The notes under the pieces were generated by a model. That model saw nothing but the letters and a program-made list of their open reading frames with translations, did no database searches and was not told the DNA's origin. A program made the translations under genes and the position numbers. Positions 30,766-47,517 of a DNA stretch of 64,000 nucleotides are shown one piece after another. Source of the DNA: Escarpia spicata. Its lineage: Eukaryota; Annelida; Polychaeta; Sabellida; Siboglinidae. Each line of letters begins with the position of its first letter. Positions within the stretch are counted from its first letter, which is position 1. The DNA lies in NCBI GenBank assembly GCA_963995525.1, contig OZ023214.1, forward strand, positions 19,799,626-19,863,625, in the 5' to 3' direction.

Positions 30766-31350
30766 TATTCTTGTTATGATACAGCTAACACATGACCAAA
30801 CCATTTTTCTAAACACAACCTTAATACCAAAACATTTATGAAATAACTGTATACACACCCATTCTACACATATCTACGTCACTACATGGTCTGTATGCCT
30901 ACGTATTCAGGTGGTGTATATAATAAATGCTACACTGCATAGATACTCGGCCCCAAGCTCCAATCGTAACAAACGTTGACACTGTCACAACTGTATCGAC
31001 CCATCCCATACTCGCCGGGCATCATTGTAGATTGCATTCGAACAACGCTACATGGAAACAAATCAACACAACCTTAATACCAAAACACTTGGGAAAGATT
31101 TATAGACATTCATCCAGTGACCCATCCCAAACCTTCGATTGCATTCGAAAACGAGACTACTTGGAATACAAATCAACAAGAATGTCAAAGGATAAGGGCA
31201 AATCAGACTGTTGGAGTGGGTCGCTGTATAGACTATAATTCATTATGGAAATATCCTACGAGGATATACGTTGAATTGTGTGTCAACTATGACTGACCAA
31301 CAAGAATGTCACAGGAAAGGCTACAACAGTAAGAGAGGCAGTGACACGGT
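30766..31350. other. 3' flank of transporter gene
   Basis: Contains a short dispersed duplication: CAACCTTAATACCAAAACA occurs at about 30,819 and 31,069, and GACCCATCCC twice (about 30,998 and 31,119). It would hold the 3' UTR of the minus-strand transporter gene. No other gene. Confidence 0.4.
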
Positions 31351-35782
<4,432 letters not shown>

Positions 35783-36199
35783 CTGCGACAAATGATTGTG
35801 ATGGATAATCACCTTTTTTATATAAATATATAAATTAAACGTGTATATAGAGCGTTTCCGTTCAGAATAAAAGGAGGTAGACCCAGAAGCAGGTAGCTAA
35901 AAAAAAAAGATGCCACGAGCATGATGCTAGAACAACTCGGCCAGGCAACATGAGACAGGCGAGAATGGAGGAGACTGTGCTGGAGAGTCGCCAAAATGTT
36001 GGACCCGACTTGACGGCACAAGGTGAAAAGGTGATATATTCTCGATATGAACTACTGGCTAATACACACATGAGACTGGTATAAAATTGATGTGCATAAC
36101 AGGGAGTCTTTCGCAAAAACGAACGAAGTTTTATGGGTGTCAACAGGCCAATTTTGTTCCTTATTTTCGTTGCAAATCAAATAATACAATTTGTAAATT

Positions 36200-36891
36200 G
36201 GATGAAACAAAAATCAGATGTGTTCAAGCATGCTGTCGTTAGACCAGTCCTGAAAAAGGTGACGCTTGGTGACCATGCTTTGTGCAATTACCGCCCGGTC
36301 TCGGACTTGCCGTTTGTATCAAAACTTGTTGAAAAAGTGATTGCAAGACAACTCAACAATCACCTTGATACCAACACTCGACGGAGACGGCGCTCCTGCG
36401 AGTAAAGAATGACATCGCCGCGGCGCTGGATAGAAAGTACAAGACTGTTCTTGTGATGTTAGATTTGTCCAGGGCATTCGACACAATTAATCATAATATC
36501 TTCATGACTCAGTCGTACATCACTGAACGTTATCAGAGAGTCGCCGTGGAAAATGCAATGTCAACTGAATGTGTTTTGAAATGTGGTGTCCCACAAGGGT
36601 CTGTGCTTGGGCCAATATTATACTGCAAATACACAAGGCCTATCGGCGACATCGTTGCACGACACGGCATGCAATACCATTGTTATGCGGATGAAAAGCA
36701 AATTTATATGACAGTGGAGTACGATCAACCATACTTGACAGTGGTCTTACTATGGAAGCACAGGTTGCACAGATAGCAAAATCGTGCTACCACCAGATTC
36801 GCAACATTGGACAAATTCTGCTAAGTATCACTGATGATGCGTGCAAAACCCTGGTGCACGCGCTCGTGACATCACGCCTCGACAGAGCTTC
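36200..36891 (+). pseudogene. L2-group LINE RT, 5' part (copy R)
   Basis: Better preserved than copy L: KHAVVRPVLKKVTLGDHALC, NYRPVSDLPFVSKLVEKVIA, VMLDLSRAFDTINHN, CGVPQGSVLGPILY, YHCYADEKQIY (catalytic YADD altered to YADE). The residues SRLD then give way to the MITE. About 0.3 kb present at 950-1,258 of copy L is missing here. Confidence 0.8.
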
Positions 36892-37373
36892 TAAGTTGAA
36901 TGAACCCAAAATAGGGAGATCTCACTATATTAGCAAAACACAATAGGGAGATTTTACCGGTAATTTAAAAAAGGGAACGCTTATTTAAAGACACTTAAAC
37001 TGAAACACACACATACCAGCAAAACCTACAACATTAAAACATGTAGATGTGTAGTGCAAAACATGAAAAATTAGACAAACAAAAGACTGTGATCGCCATG
37101 CAATCGTCAATTTATTGCTTCTGCAACATAGTGTTATAAAGGTGAGTCGCCTTTCCAACTGACTCCAACAAACCTGGCGACATCTGCATCTGGTAGCGTG
37201 CAGAGGAAAGATTGATTGTGCACGCCAGCAAGGCACTCATGGACTGCATGCGGTTTTTTTATTTTCGAATAAAATCGGAGATTTGTATTCTAATTCGGGA
37301 GATCGGGAGAATTTCTAGATTCTCTCAAAATTCGGGAGATCTCCCGTCAAATCGGGAGACTTGGAAGCTCTGT
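36892..37373. mobile_element. 482-bp MITE inside L2-group LINE (copy R)
   Basis: Terminal inverted repeats ACAGAGCTTC / GAAGCTCTGT, flanked by CTCG at 36,888-36,891 and 37,374-37,377. Removing the element and one CTCG restores the LINE reading SRLDYTNSLLYGLP. GGGAGATCTCCC-type motifs lie near both ends. Present in both copies, so it inserted before the segmental duplication. Confidence 0.75.
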
Positions 37374-38130
37374 CTCGATTATACAAATTCGTTACTCTAT
37401 GGCCTTCCGAAGATGACGTTGCAGCGATTGCAACGTGTGCAGAACTGCGCAACCCGCCTCGTCTGCCGTTAGTCTCGAGAAAGTACGACCACGTCACTCC
37501 AGTGCTGCAGCACCTGCATTGGTTACCTATCTGTGTGCGCCCAACATGTGTGTGTGTGTGTACTCTGTGTGCATGACCTGGCACCGAGTTATCTCGCGGA
37601 GTTACTGAACCGACGTCAACCGAATCGGCAACTGAGATCTACGTCTTTGCCGCTATTGTCAGTACCCGCTTCGCAAACGGTCACTCACGGTGATCGCCGT
37701 TTTGCTGTAGCTGCAGCCAGTCTATGGAACAAACTGCCGGACTGTGTCAGGATAGCAAAGACACAGCCACAGTTCAAAACACTTCTTAAAACATACCTTT
37801 TAGAGTGGCGTTTCTGTAACATGATCACATGGACTTTATCAAATGCACCCATATTTTACGTAATTATTATTTTAAAATTATTGATTACATTTCAATTCAC
37901 TTATTTATATTTGTTTAATACTTATCATATAATTTTTAATTGTTTATACATGGAAGTCTAATAATTATGTAAAGAATGGTTTAATTATTATTTTTTAAGG
38001 GTATACATTTTAGAATAATTTTTTATTTCTATCTATAATACAATCCTAAATAACAACGTGTACATGCATGTAAAGTGCCTGAGAGCAATCTGATTGATGC
38101 GGGTACTATACAAATTAATTTTATTATTAT
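37374..38130 (+). pseudogene. L2-group LINE ORF2 C-terminus and 3' UTR (copy R)
   Basis: Reads DYTNSLLYGLPKMTLQRLQR, LAPSYLAELLNRRQPNRQLR and AAASLWNKLPDCVRIAKTQP, then a 3' UTR ending in an ATT-rich tail. One short GT expansion (37,546-37,562) has replaced coding sequence. Confidence 0.8.
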
Positions 38131-39867
38131 TACAAATTGAAAGGGTGGAAATTTATTTTATCGATCGAAGGCAGATGTGTTTAGTTGTTTTAGTGAAATA
38201 TTTATGGTTATTGACCAACGAAAAGGCATTTCGCGAAAATACGCCACTGAATACAATTTGTACCGATGTTAGGCCATATTTGCGGCAAGTCTTCCATTAT
38301 ATATTACAATCAAGACACAATTACAAGATAACACACAAACGCAAACGCTACTGTAAAAAAGGACTGTAATTTAGGAGAACAATGAAATTGAGTAGTTCCT
38401 ACCAGATAGGGCGAGTTCTGTTGGGAATGCACATAGTTGTGTAAAAAGATCACATCTGCAACTTGCCTACGATGTTGAAGGAACAGTAGTCTAAAATGAT
38501 GGCGAAACGGGATGAGTACTGTATTTTGGATTTGGAACTAATCCAACTTGTGATATAGTTTATATATTTTCAGAAGCCGAAACGTTTAGATCTTGAATTC
38601 AAGAACAAAAATTCTTTATGTATAATGTTTGAAGACACACCTTTTCGTACAACATTTTGTATAAACGGCCAACGAGTATTGACTGTTGCTTAGAACTTTT
38701 TACGAATACACCACTAAGTGCAGTTATCAAAAATAAGAGTGAGTAGAAACAACTCCAGTGCAGATGTCGACAGTACAACTGTGTATGGAGTGAACAACAA
38801 ATTTCCCTTACCTACAAGACACATCCAAACCCAACCTTTGTGTTTGGGAAGGGCGCATACCGGATCGATTTTCCCATCCATGTTGCAATGTCATGTCATA
38901 CCTGTTAAGTACTACAGTTTAGCCGTAGTCACTACAGTTTTATTGATAAAATGAAAACTTCTGGTTTGACGCTTGTGTTTTGAGATACATTTTTTAACGA
39001 ATTTATCGCGTTCTTTATTTTATTATCGGTAAATTCGCCGACCGACACACTCATTAAACTCCCTTACGGTTCGCGCTCTTTTCTGGACCTGGTAGAAATC
39101 GACGCATTCCTGTACAATTCGTGCAGTGCCCCGGAACGAGCACTCACCAACGCATGTTCGTGTATGCGCAGGCGCGAACTTACTTACAGATCCCGTGGGC
39201 GCCATGTGTCGCATAGGGCATCTGTACTTACACACATTTTTATAACGTGGGTCAATGGGCATTTACGTGTAAAGATTACATTTTTACTGATAATTTATGG
39301 ATTTTGTCTGCCACAGAGCACAACAATAAGCACAGGTCTGATCACAACCTGGAGAACAACAAAGAATACAGATAGGAGCACGGTGAGGAGTGTGACAATC
39401 AGCACAACCAGTAATACAACCTGGAGCACAGACAGGAGCAGAAACAGGAGTGGGAACCACGATCACACATTGAGCCTGTGAAAGTGAGTTATTGGGGCCA
39501 AACCGGACTCACTTTGTATGTTGTTGTGTTGTTTACCTGTTTAGCTCAATGGTAAGTGTTACTCATCGGCAGTGCCCCGTAGACAGATTCACAAACCGTG
39601 TCGAAATAAACACGTAAGAGAGGTTTTTTAAAGAAGAAACGCACGTAGGGGAATGTTGAGACCCATGACCGTAGGCGAACTTTGAGCCGCCCCGTGTAAA
39701 TTTGTTCATAATCGTCAAACGTTGCATGTTTCGAGTTTTCTAGAAGCAGCTCGGTCATTTTACATACACCATCATGGACCTTGACCAAGGACGGACGTTT
39801 AACTGCTCGCACAATCACGATTGTATGTATTTTAGCAGATAAACTATTTTAACAAGATTTAACAAGA
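38131..39867. other. Duplicated non-coding stretch, copy R
   Basis: Homologue of 7,096-8,194 plus 10,995-11,335, without the Penelope insertion (empty site 39,510-39,522). 38,405-38,545 is an inverted fragment of the LINE found at 17,600-17,740. The minus strand at 39,284-39,475 keeps the cysteine-rich frame seen in copy L. No supported gene. Confidence 0.5.
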
Positions 39868-40785
39868 TTGCCACCCAGAGAATTAACTCTAGATGGCAGG
39901 TGGACAAGGAAGCCCTTTGGCTTATCGAGAGTCCGACCTTTTATTTATGTGTATCCCGTCCTTCTGAGGTGTGTCGATTTTATTTTTAAACATATTCACG
40001 CTACTAGCATCTACACAATCAGCAGATAATCTGTTCCATTCATTTACAGTCCTTTGTGAAATTGAGAACTTTCTTATATCTAATCTACACTGCCCCTTTG
40101 TTAATGTAACTTCATGTCCTCTATCTGTCCTATCTTTCTTAACTGATAAAAAAATATTTCTATCAATATTTTCATAACCATTCATTATTTTAAACACTTC
40201 TATCTGATCTCCTCTCAATCTCCTGGTCTCTAGTGTTGTTAAGCCGCATTTTTAGGCGTATTTCGTAACTAAGATCCCCCAGTTTTGGTATCATTTTAGT
40301 TGCTCTCATCTGAACTCTTTCTAGCATATCTATGTCCTTCCTGCAATATGGCCTCCATGCTTGAATACAATATTCTAAATGAGGCCTAACTATTATTTTG
40401 TACAGCGGTATTATTAGCTCTTTTTCCTTATACGTTATGTTTCGCCTAATTAATCCAAGGATTTGATTTCCCTTTGAAGCTGCAATTCCGCACTGATCTG
40501 AAACCTTCATATCAGCACTAATTGTTAACCCCAAGTTCTTTTCTTTTACAGTAGTACTTAGTACAGTACCCCCCATTGTATATTCTACCTCTTCGTTCCC
40601 ATGTCCTGCATGGAGACATTTACATTTCCCAAAATTGAACAGCATTTGCCACTTTTCAGACCATTTGATCAACCTGTCAAGATCATCTTGTAAATGCTGT
40701 CTATCTCCATCACTTTTAATCCTTCTAAGCACTTTTGTATCATCCGCAAATTTCAACACCTTGCTTGTTATTTCATCATCCAAAA
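39868..40785 (-). pseudogene. CR1-group LINE 3' part (copy R)
   Basis: Minus-strand ORF2 C-terminal half: FADDTKVLRRI (intact motif C), QDDLDRLIKWSEKWQMLFN, GLTISADMKVSDQCGIAASK, IVRPHLEYCIQAWRPYC and FSISQRTVNEWNRLSADCVD. The frame is open from 40,783 to 40,190, then shifts. Everything upstream of the motif-C region is deleted compared with copy L. Confidence 0.85.
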
Positions 40786-42477
40786 ACTAACTAACTTTAA
40801 GCACAACTGCTACTCAATATATGTTTATTGCAACTTTATGAATGATATTAAGGCAAGAATAATACTTATCAATCAGTAATTCCACTTGTTTATCAACTTT
40901 TCTGCACCACCAATTTCTACGATCTATCTCCGCCAAATATGTTCAATATATAGCTGTATATGGTTTGTGTTACATTGATGTAGTTCGCGTGAACAATAAA
41001 TTAACCTTACCGACAAGACACATCCAAGCCCAACCTTTGTCTTTGGGAACGGCACACACCGGATCGATTTTCCCGCCCATGCTGCAATGTTGTTATACCT
41101 TCAAATATTCGCCGCGGACGACTTAGATCAAATCTGTCTTCTGCACTTCGACCGACAACGGAGGCCCAGCACTTTTCATGTTCACAAAGGCGCCCGTTGA
41201 GTGTGCAGATCAGAACCGTGTACTTAAACTTTACAAACCAAAATGATGCACCAGTGACGTTCAACAATACTGAATGCGCCTCTCCTTTTTCGTAGAACAT
41301 ATTATACACATGGTCCATAAAAATTTCACTGTTGCTTAATTTTTTTTACGAGTACACCATTACAGTTAACGATTATGGTGAATCATTACGTCGTCTAAGA
41401 GACGTCTCTTTAGACGTTTATTGACCGCTAAATTTATAGAGCGGGAGCCTAGCACTTTTATTTATGTAAAAAGGACAAACGTGTTTGACTCCATGTGTTG
41501 GAGGAAAATAGTTTATAGGGCCATGACGTTCGTTAATGCAGGAGGAGCAGAATTAATGGTCGTCATGGCCCTATAAACTACTGAGGAACCATCCCCCGAC
41601 GTCACACAAATGATTTGCTGTCGGGTCTTGGTTGGTGGAATGTCCCCTAAAGCATCACTTGAGGTGCACACAAAAATACCTTTATTTATGTGACAAGCGC
41701 CAAGGCTAAAAACTGTTTCAAAAGTTTTCCTGGTGTTTCACGAGTACGGAATAACCAATGACAGCAACTCTAGGGGGTGGAATCCCCTAACAACAACCCC
41801 CGTAGTGTACCAAAAAGTACCTTTATTTATGTGAACGGCGCCAAAGCTAAAAACAGTTTCAAATGTTTCCGTGGTGTTCCCCGAGTACTTAATGACCAAT
41901 GCCAGCAACTTTAAATAGTGGAATCCCCTGACAATAACCCCGAAAGATTGACGAAACGGTAGTTATTCGCGCAAACACCTAGCAGATTTTGCAGTCCGGT
42001 AGATGGCGTCGTTGTAGAACAGCTGTGTTAACAATACAATTGCGACATAACAAATTAACTTAGTGATGCACAGGACTATTCGACAGGTTAACTGTTCATA
42101 ATCATATCTTCAGCACGTCCATCATTAGTACAGACGCAACAGGACAACTGTTTACTTATCTTCAGCACTCTCAACTGACGCAACAGGATAACTGTTAATA
42201 TTATATTATCTTTACCACACACATCATCAGTACAGACGTGACACGGTAACTGTTCATATATCTTCAGCTCACTATAGTCAGTACAGACGCGACATGATAA
42301 CTGTTCAAATATCTTCTTGCAGTAGGAGAGGGGGCAGTTCCCTCTCGTAAGATAGTTATATACCTGCGGTGGGACTGGAGATAATTACCTGTAGTGGGAG
42401 ATTGGATAGTTACTTGTGGTGCGCACACGGAGAGCTACCCGTGGTGATAAAGGGGAGAGTTACCTGTAGTGGGAGAG

Positions 42478-43100
42478 TTACCTTTGGTAGGACAGTTGGC
42501 GCAAAGCCATAGCTGCACACATGCTTGCTTCAGTCTTGGTATCAGAATCGTTTAACATTACAACCGCCTCGTTATGGGTAAATGACGAATGGTAAACGAA
42601 TGTTCTCGATTTGTCCGCTTGTTTGTCGACGAGGATATCTTCAAAACGTTCATTCACTTTCAACATAGTATTTTGCACACAGTACTTATTGATATCGTCT
42701 TGAGTTCATCCGACAGCAAGGAACTGTTTTTTGTACAAGCTCAACACTATACTGTCGCCAGCATGGGAGTTTTCTTTTTGATGACTTCGTTCTCAAGGAA
42801 CATCGACTGTTTTCGGAAGGCTTCAATGTGTTTCTTTCGACGTATCTTTTGCTCTTCCTCCTTCGTTAATTTCTTGCCTTACGTAATCGCGCCGACATGA
42901 GTTATGGTACCCAGCCCCCCTTGCAATGAGGTCTTCGCCTAGTCCGAGAATCCTAACTTCACATTTTCGCTTTGTTCCATGAATGATCGACTTGCTCCCG
43001 TATGTAGTAAGACATTAATGCAGGCGTTCATCCTTCTCCCCACAGAAAAGGCACTCCTGTCCAAGAGTGCATCTTCTGTTGGACGTTGGTGGAATTCTCG
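42478..43100 (-). pseudogene. Decayed zinc-binding ORF, copy R
   Basis: Reads CTLGQECLFCGEKDERLH, then ILGLGEDLIARGAGYHNSC, then KVNERFEDILVDKQADKSR...LRQLSYQR*. The YHNSC motif is intact here but interrupted by a stop in copy L. Frames still change between blocks, so it is not expressed as one protein. Confidence 0.5.
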
Positions 43101-44235
43101 AATTTGAGCGGGTGGTTTTGCTGGCTGGTGATTCACTGGAAGGTGCAGGCTGTCTCTTAACAGCGCAGAACCGATTGAAAATTTAGTGTGATAACAGTTG
43201 TCACCCTGTTCTCTATTAGTGCCTGGCAGAATTCTTGACTGTTTCCCAGTTTCCAGGTTTTAAAGATTTCAATGCGGGTTTCTCTTCTTCTGTAAATGAT
43301 GCAACTCGGTCGGGGTACAGGTTACCATTATCTGTCATTAAGAAGGATAAATTAGTTGAAGGGAAGCGCCATGTTGACATTTAACTGTTCGTTTCTTTCT
43401 GTAATCACATTTTACAGGTACGTATAAAAAGGCAATATTACATTATCGAGATTTCAGGGGTACTGCATGAAGTGATCGGATAAAATCGGTCTTAAAATGT
43501 CACTACTAGTTGCATATTCGTTGTTATTTTTGGACGTTTCTTCTCTCAGTAAGCATGGAATAAGTGTGTTAACATAATAGCTTAACCTTCCTGGAATTAT
43601 TGTTAGATTAGTGGAAAATGCATAAAATCTTAAACTAATCGATGCAAATAAATGTTGATAGTGTATTAATTTGCGACAGCCTTTACACAAACATGTTAAC
43701 TAGTTAAATAATGGTCCTAGATATATAACGAAACTGTTACCATTAATGCCGAACGCTGTAATAGAGTAAACTAATTCTCTATTTTTTTTAACAGAGCAGA
43801 TACAAATAAATCTAACACAACATTTTCACACAATAATCTATATAATAAGACTACATTTTGGCGGTCATTACGCACGAGGGCCTACAATTTATCAAGTTGA
43901 ATGGATTTGCTGAACCTCTTAGCGAGTGGAAACATGTACGTGTAGCTCGGGCAGTTACCAGTACACATGCCTTGTACACATTTTGAGTGCTGAACTACTA
44001 CAATCAATCAATAATGGCGGTGCACCAATGTATCGAATAATTAAATATTTCAAAATAACACTAGATCTGCAACAGTGACCCTGGAACGCAGTATCCCATC
44101 TGCAAAGGTACTTCGGCATTACAAGGCGGGCGGCCTATCTAGAGGGGACCCACAGTCAGTCTCATACCTTCCACACATTACATCTTGGATAATTATATTT
44201 ATTTATGTGGACTTTTGTTTTAATAGCAAAAAACT

Positions 44236-44347
44236 TAATATAATATTATATATATATATAATATTATATATATATATAATATTATATATATATATATATA
44301 ATATTATATAATATTATATTATATATATATATATATATAATATATAT
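44236..44347. repeat. AT palindromic tract
   Basis: Alternating (TA)n and TAATATTA units form near-perfect self-complementary sequence of about 110 bp, a likely cruciform. The equivalent tract in copy L is only about 18 bp. Confidence 0.85.
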
Positions 44348-44418
44348 TGCCTTGTACAATTTCCCTATATAACCTGTTGCGGTACTACATAGTTGCATGG
44401 GAAACTAACTCAGTAGCG

Positions 44419-45849
44419 GGACAAGTTTTCCCCCGAGCCAATTACCAAGTATCTTTGTGTAATCTGTAGATACGCTGCAAGGATATTGTTGCGTGTACTT
44501 TTAACATTTAGCACATTCTACCACCAGCTTGCACCAGCTTGAAGTGGATGATACGTCTCAATATCCAGACTGACCAGAGGGTTAAGCCTAAACAAAACAG
44601 GGCGATAATTACATCACCCTAACAAATAAAAAAAATCAGAATGGTATGTAGTCACCTATCATAATCAGCTTACAAAATACACGTACACACAAATCCAAAG
44701 GGTGGACATTTATGTTATCAATTGAAGGCAGACGTGTTTAGGAGAAGTTGTTTTAGTGAAATGTTTACGAGTAGTTAGGTGGTCCTTCTAGATGAGCCAC
44801 GGGGGGAGCAAGAGCACCCACGGTGGAATTCTAAGATGGCGGCTGTGGTGGCTTTGACGTTGAATTTCTCCATGCATATATAGAGTAGAAGAAATACCGG
44901 AGGTATGTGGAATATATATATTATGAGTGAATGTTAGATTATAGGTATTGGTTTAAACATCTGTTTTTTACATTAGTATAATTGTGTCAAAGGGTGTGGT
45001 CAATAATAAATGAATATGGTCAGCGTGATGATATTGGTATCTCGAGATTTATGCGGGGTGGCGAATCATCGCTCTGTTATGTGAATGTTAGATAGTAACA
45101 AGAAGCGAACATAGGTTGTATTACGGTGTCACAGATAATGGTTATTGGTGTATAGTTTGTTGGGACTTAGAATATGTAAGGTGGTGGGGTTGTTTATTAC
45201 TGATTGGATATTGGATCCGGAAATGTATATATCTATGGCGAACATTAGCTACATATGTTTGTGTGTAGGTACTATGATTGTATGTGGTGTCGGTGGAAAA
45301 ACATATGAAGGGTGTAGGTTACACACCAAGGAATAAGAATATTTTATTATTATAGTTATCATTTATTGTAGTGTCGGGACGGGGTGAAGTCTGATAAAGT
45401 GCACTCGAGGGCGGTAGACGCCGAGTAACACCTCGTGTAACAACAGTGCGAGAGTAGACGGCTTACGCGACAATGGAGAATTCACACATAGAAGAGGGAA
45501 TTCCCGACGAACCGAGCGAGAACTACTTCGCTCGACTACTGATGGACAAATTATCCTCAAGTTGACGATGATGACAAAATGTGGTATCGTTCATTATAAA
45601 CATTATGTTCTCGCACCTCTACATTGCGAGTGCCACGCAGACAGCCGTAGGGTGTTGAACTTTTGTGTCTATATGGCGATTATATTATAGAATCTTTTGG
45701 TGAATTGAAGAACTGGTCAATCCTTGAGTACCAATGAAATGTAATGATAGAGATATATGTATGTAAGACTTTGTATGATAAGAGGTTAGGGAGGAAGACG
45801 AGTCTTCCTTGAAGAATCGCTGTATTTTGTTGATTGAAAGAAGGGTCAA
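44419..45849. other. Copy-R-specific insertion, unclassified
   Basis: About 1.4 kb with no counterpart in copy L except a 90-bp piece at 44,690-44,780 that resembles 7,095-7,180. From 44,780 to about 45,849 the strand composition is G/T-rich. A 30-codon ORF on the plus strand (45,473-45,565, MENSHIEEGIPDEPSENYFA...) follows a CTC/GAG-rich leader. It could be a solo LTR or a small non-autonomous element; no terminal repeats were identified. Confidence 0.35.
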
Positions 45850-46034
45850 TAAATTTGGAAAATTCTTTAATTGTGTATAACTACTTCCCTTTTGATATAT
45901 CTCAGAACCCGGATATTTATTAGCAAGGCCGTTTCACCTGGCGGTTCTTGACAGTGCATACATGTGTACACGTACATGCAAAAAATAATACACTTGCATG
46001 CACGAACGCACACATGCAAACAAGCACACATGCA

Positions 46035-46035
46035 C

Positions 46036-46090
<55 letters not shown>

Positions 46091-46110
46091 TACATACATA
46101 TACAAACACA
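46035..46110. repeat. (CA)n microsatellite
   Basis: Copy R version of the tract at 22,130; shorter, with the CATA block reduced to about three units. Confidence 0.9.
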
Positions 46111-46179
46111 CGAAAACACATGTACGCATGCATGCATGCACGCATGCACGCACGCACACATATAAACATAACCGTTTAA

Positions 46180-46550
46180 GGCCGGAATACACTGGGACTT
46201 TTCGCCCGATCAGACCAGACCAGACCAGACCAGACCAGACCACACCAGACCAAACCAGACTCCCTCCGACTGCAGTGTACCCACTACATCTACCGACACC
46301 GACTGCGCTATACCTAAAGCCGGCGTGACGTCATAATCACTTAAACATGAAAACGTTCGAATACGTCAGACCGACACCGACTACATTCGACGTGGAAACT
46401 TTTCGAGTTTACGTAATTATGACGGCTTCCGATATAACGCAGTTGGTGTCGGCCGGTGTAGTTGATACACTGTTGTCGTACGGAGTCTGGTGAGGTTTGG
46501 TCTGGTCTGGTTTGGTCGGGTCGGGCAAAAAGTGCGAGTGTATTCCGGCC
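46180..46550. mobile_element. 371-bp MITE with TTAA target duplication
   Basis: Flanked by TTAA at 46,176-46,179 and 46,551-46,554. Inverted repeats begin GGCCGGAATACACT and continue for well over 100 bp through an AGACCAGACC-rich segment, so the RNA would form a long hairpin. TTAA duplication suggests a piggyBac-type transposase supplied in trans. Copy L keeps only the left half. Confidence 0.8.
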
Positions 46551-46716
46551 TTAAAACATATAAACACACACACACACACGAACGCACATAAGCACATGCA
46601 CACGCACACACACACACGCGCGCATAACATTATCTTATTATAGATGGGTCTAAGACAATATTTTCTTACTGCTCGTTGCACACACACATGTGGAGCGCTG
46701 TGATGCAGTAGCTAGA

Positions 46717-47462
46717 TGTAAACAAGTCAGACGACTGTGCTTGTTTGGACACGACAGAGTTTATTGAATTGTCAATGTTTAAGCTCCCAGAGGGATACTC
46801 AACGTTCTGTAACACATAATCACATAATGTTACAACTGGATAGTTATCGTGTATATATCAACAATAACAAAGTAACAGCAATACATAATCAATCCCAATA
46901 CATTCACATCACCTTCTGCACTATGTAATCACCCACCTATTATTATAGGACAATATTCGCATATGTATGTCGAACCTTTTAGAGACATAGCAATACACAC
47001 AAGTGAATTCGAGATAATACTTCGTATCACTACATTATCTAGCATCTGCCTATGCAGTTGCATTAGTTATATGACAATGCTGAACTACCCAGTATATATA
47101 ACCGCCACGCCCTTATAATCCCCGTCTAAATTGGAAACATAACACGATTAATAAATTTAACGTTACGTATTATTCTAATGTATCATATAATAATAATCCA
47201 ATACAATGCAATGCTTAAACCCCCACTACAAATAACGCATACACATAACAAGACTAACTTACCAGACCGTAGGTATAAACGAACTACTGGGCCCAGAGAC
47301 TCTACCAGTGTGGGTGTATCTCTTTCACTGGCCCAGGGCAAACTGCGCCTGATACAATAGCTGACCGGTTTAACTCGACTAGCAGGGTGTGGCCTCTAAC
47401 CCCTAGTGGCCTCTGGTGTATTAACATATATATATAGTACTAGAATATCCACCAGGGTTACA
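46717..47462 (-). repeat. gypsy-2 3' LTR
   Basis: 746 bp starting TGTAAACAAGTCAGACG and ending CCACCAGGGTTACA. Contains a TATATATA stretch near its transcriptional start side. It interrupts the 5' end of a SINE (left flank GCAGTAGCTAGA). Confidence 0.92.
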
Positions 47463-47480
47463 TGTCCCCCAAGTTTAAAG
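47463..47480 (-). promoter_or_regulatory. Polypurine tract of gypsy-2
   Basis: On the minus strand AAACTTGGGGGACA directly abuts the 3' LTR start (TGTAACCCTGG), the expected plus-strand priming site. Confidence 0.75.
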
Positions 47481-47517
47481 TTTAGCCGGCCGCGGCTAAC
47501 ATAATAAATTGAAATCA

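Larger units (their letters stand above)
41450..44418. mobile_element. TIR DNA transposon, right end lost (copy R)
   Basis: Homologue of 18,460-21,360. It keeps the tandem-repeated left end, with a copy-R-only insert (about 41,480-41,560) containing an inverted repeat of the GTCATGGCCCTATAAACTA block. It lacks the right TIR: sequence switches to unrelated DNA after AACTCAGTAGCGG (44,418). Confidence 0.6.

Noticed and set aside
35862..36143. Hydrophobic minus-strand frame as the missing first transporter exon
   Set aside because: No SLC16 motif, no matching splice sites, and the copy L equivalent is disrupted.
45363..45560. 65-residue minus-strand frame in the copy R insertion
   Set aside because: Arg/Ser-rich composition with no support; it overlaps the antisense of a short plus-strand frame, and neither could be confirmed.
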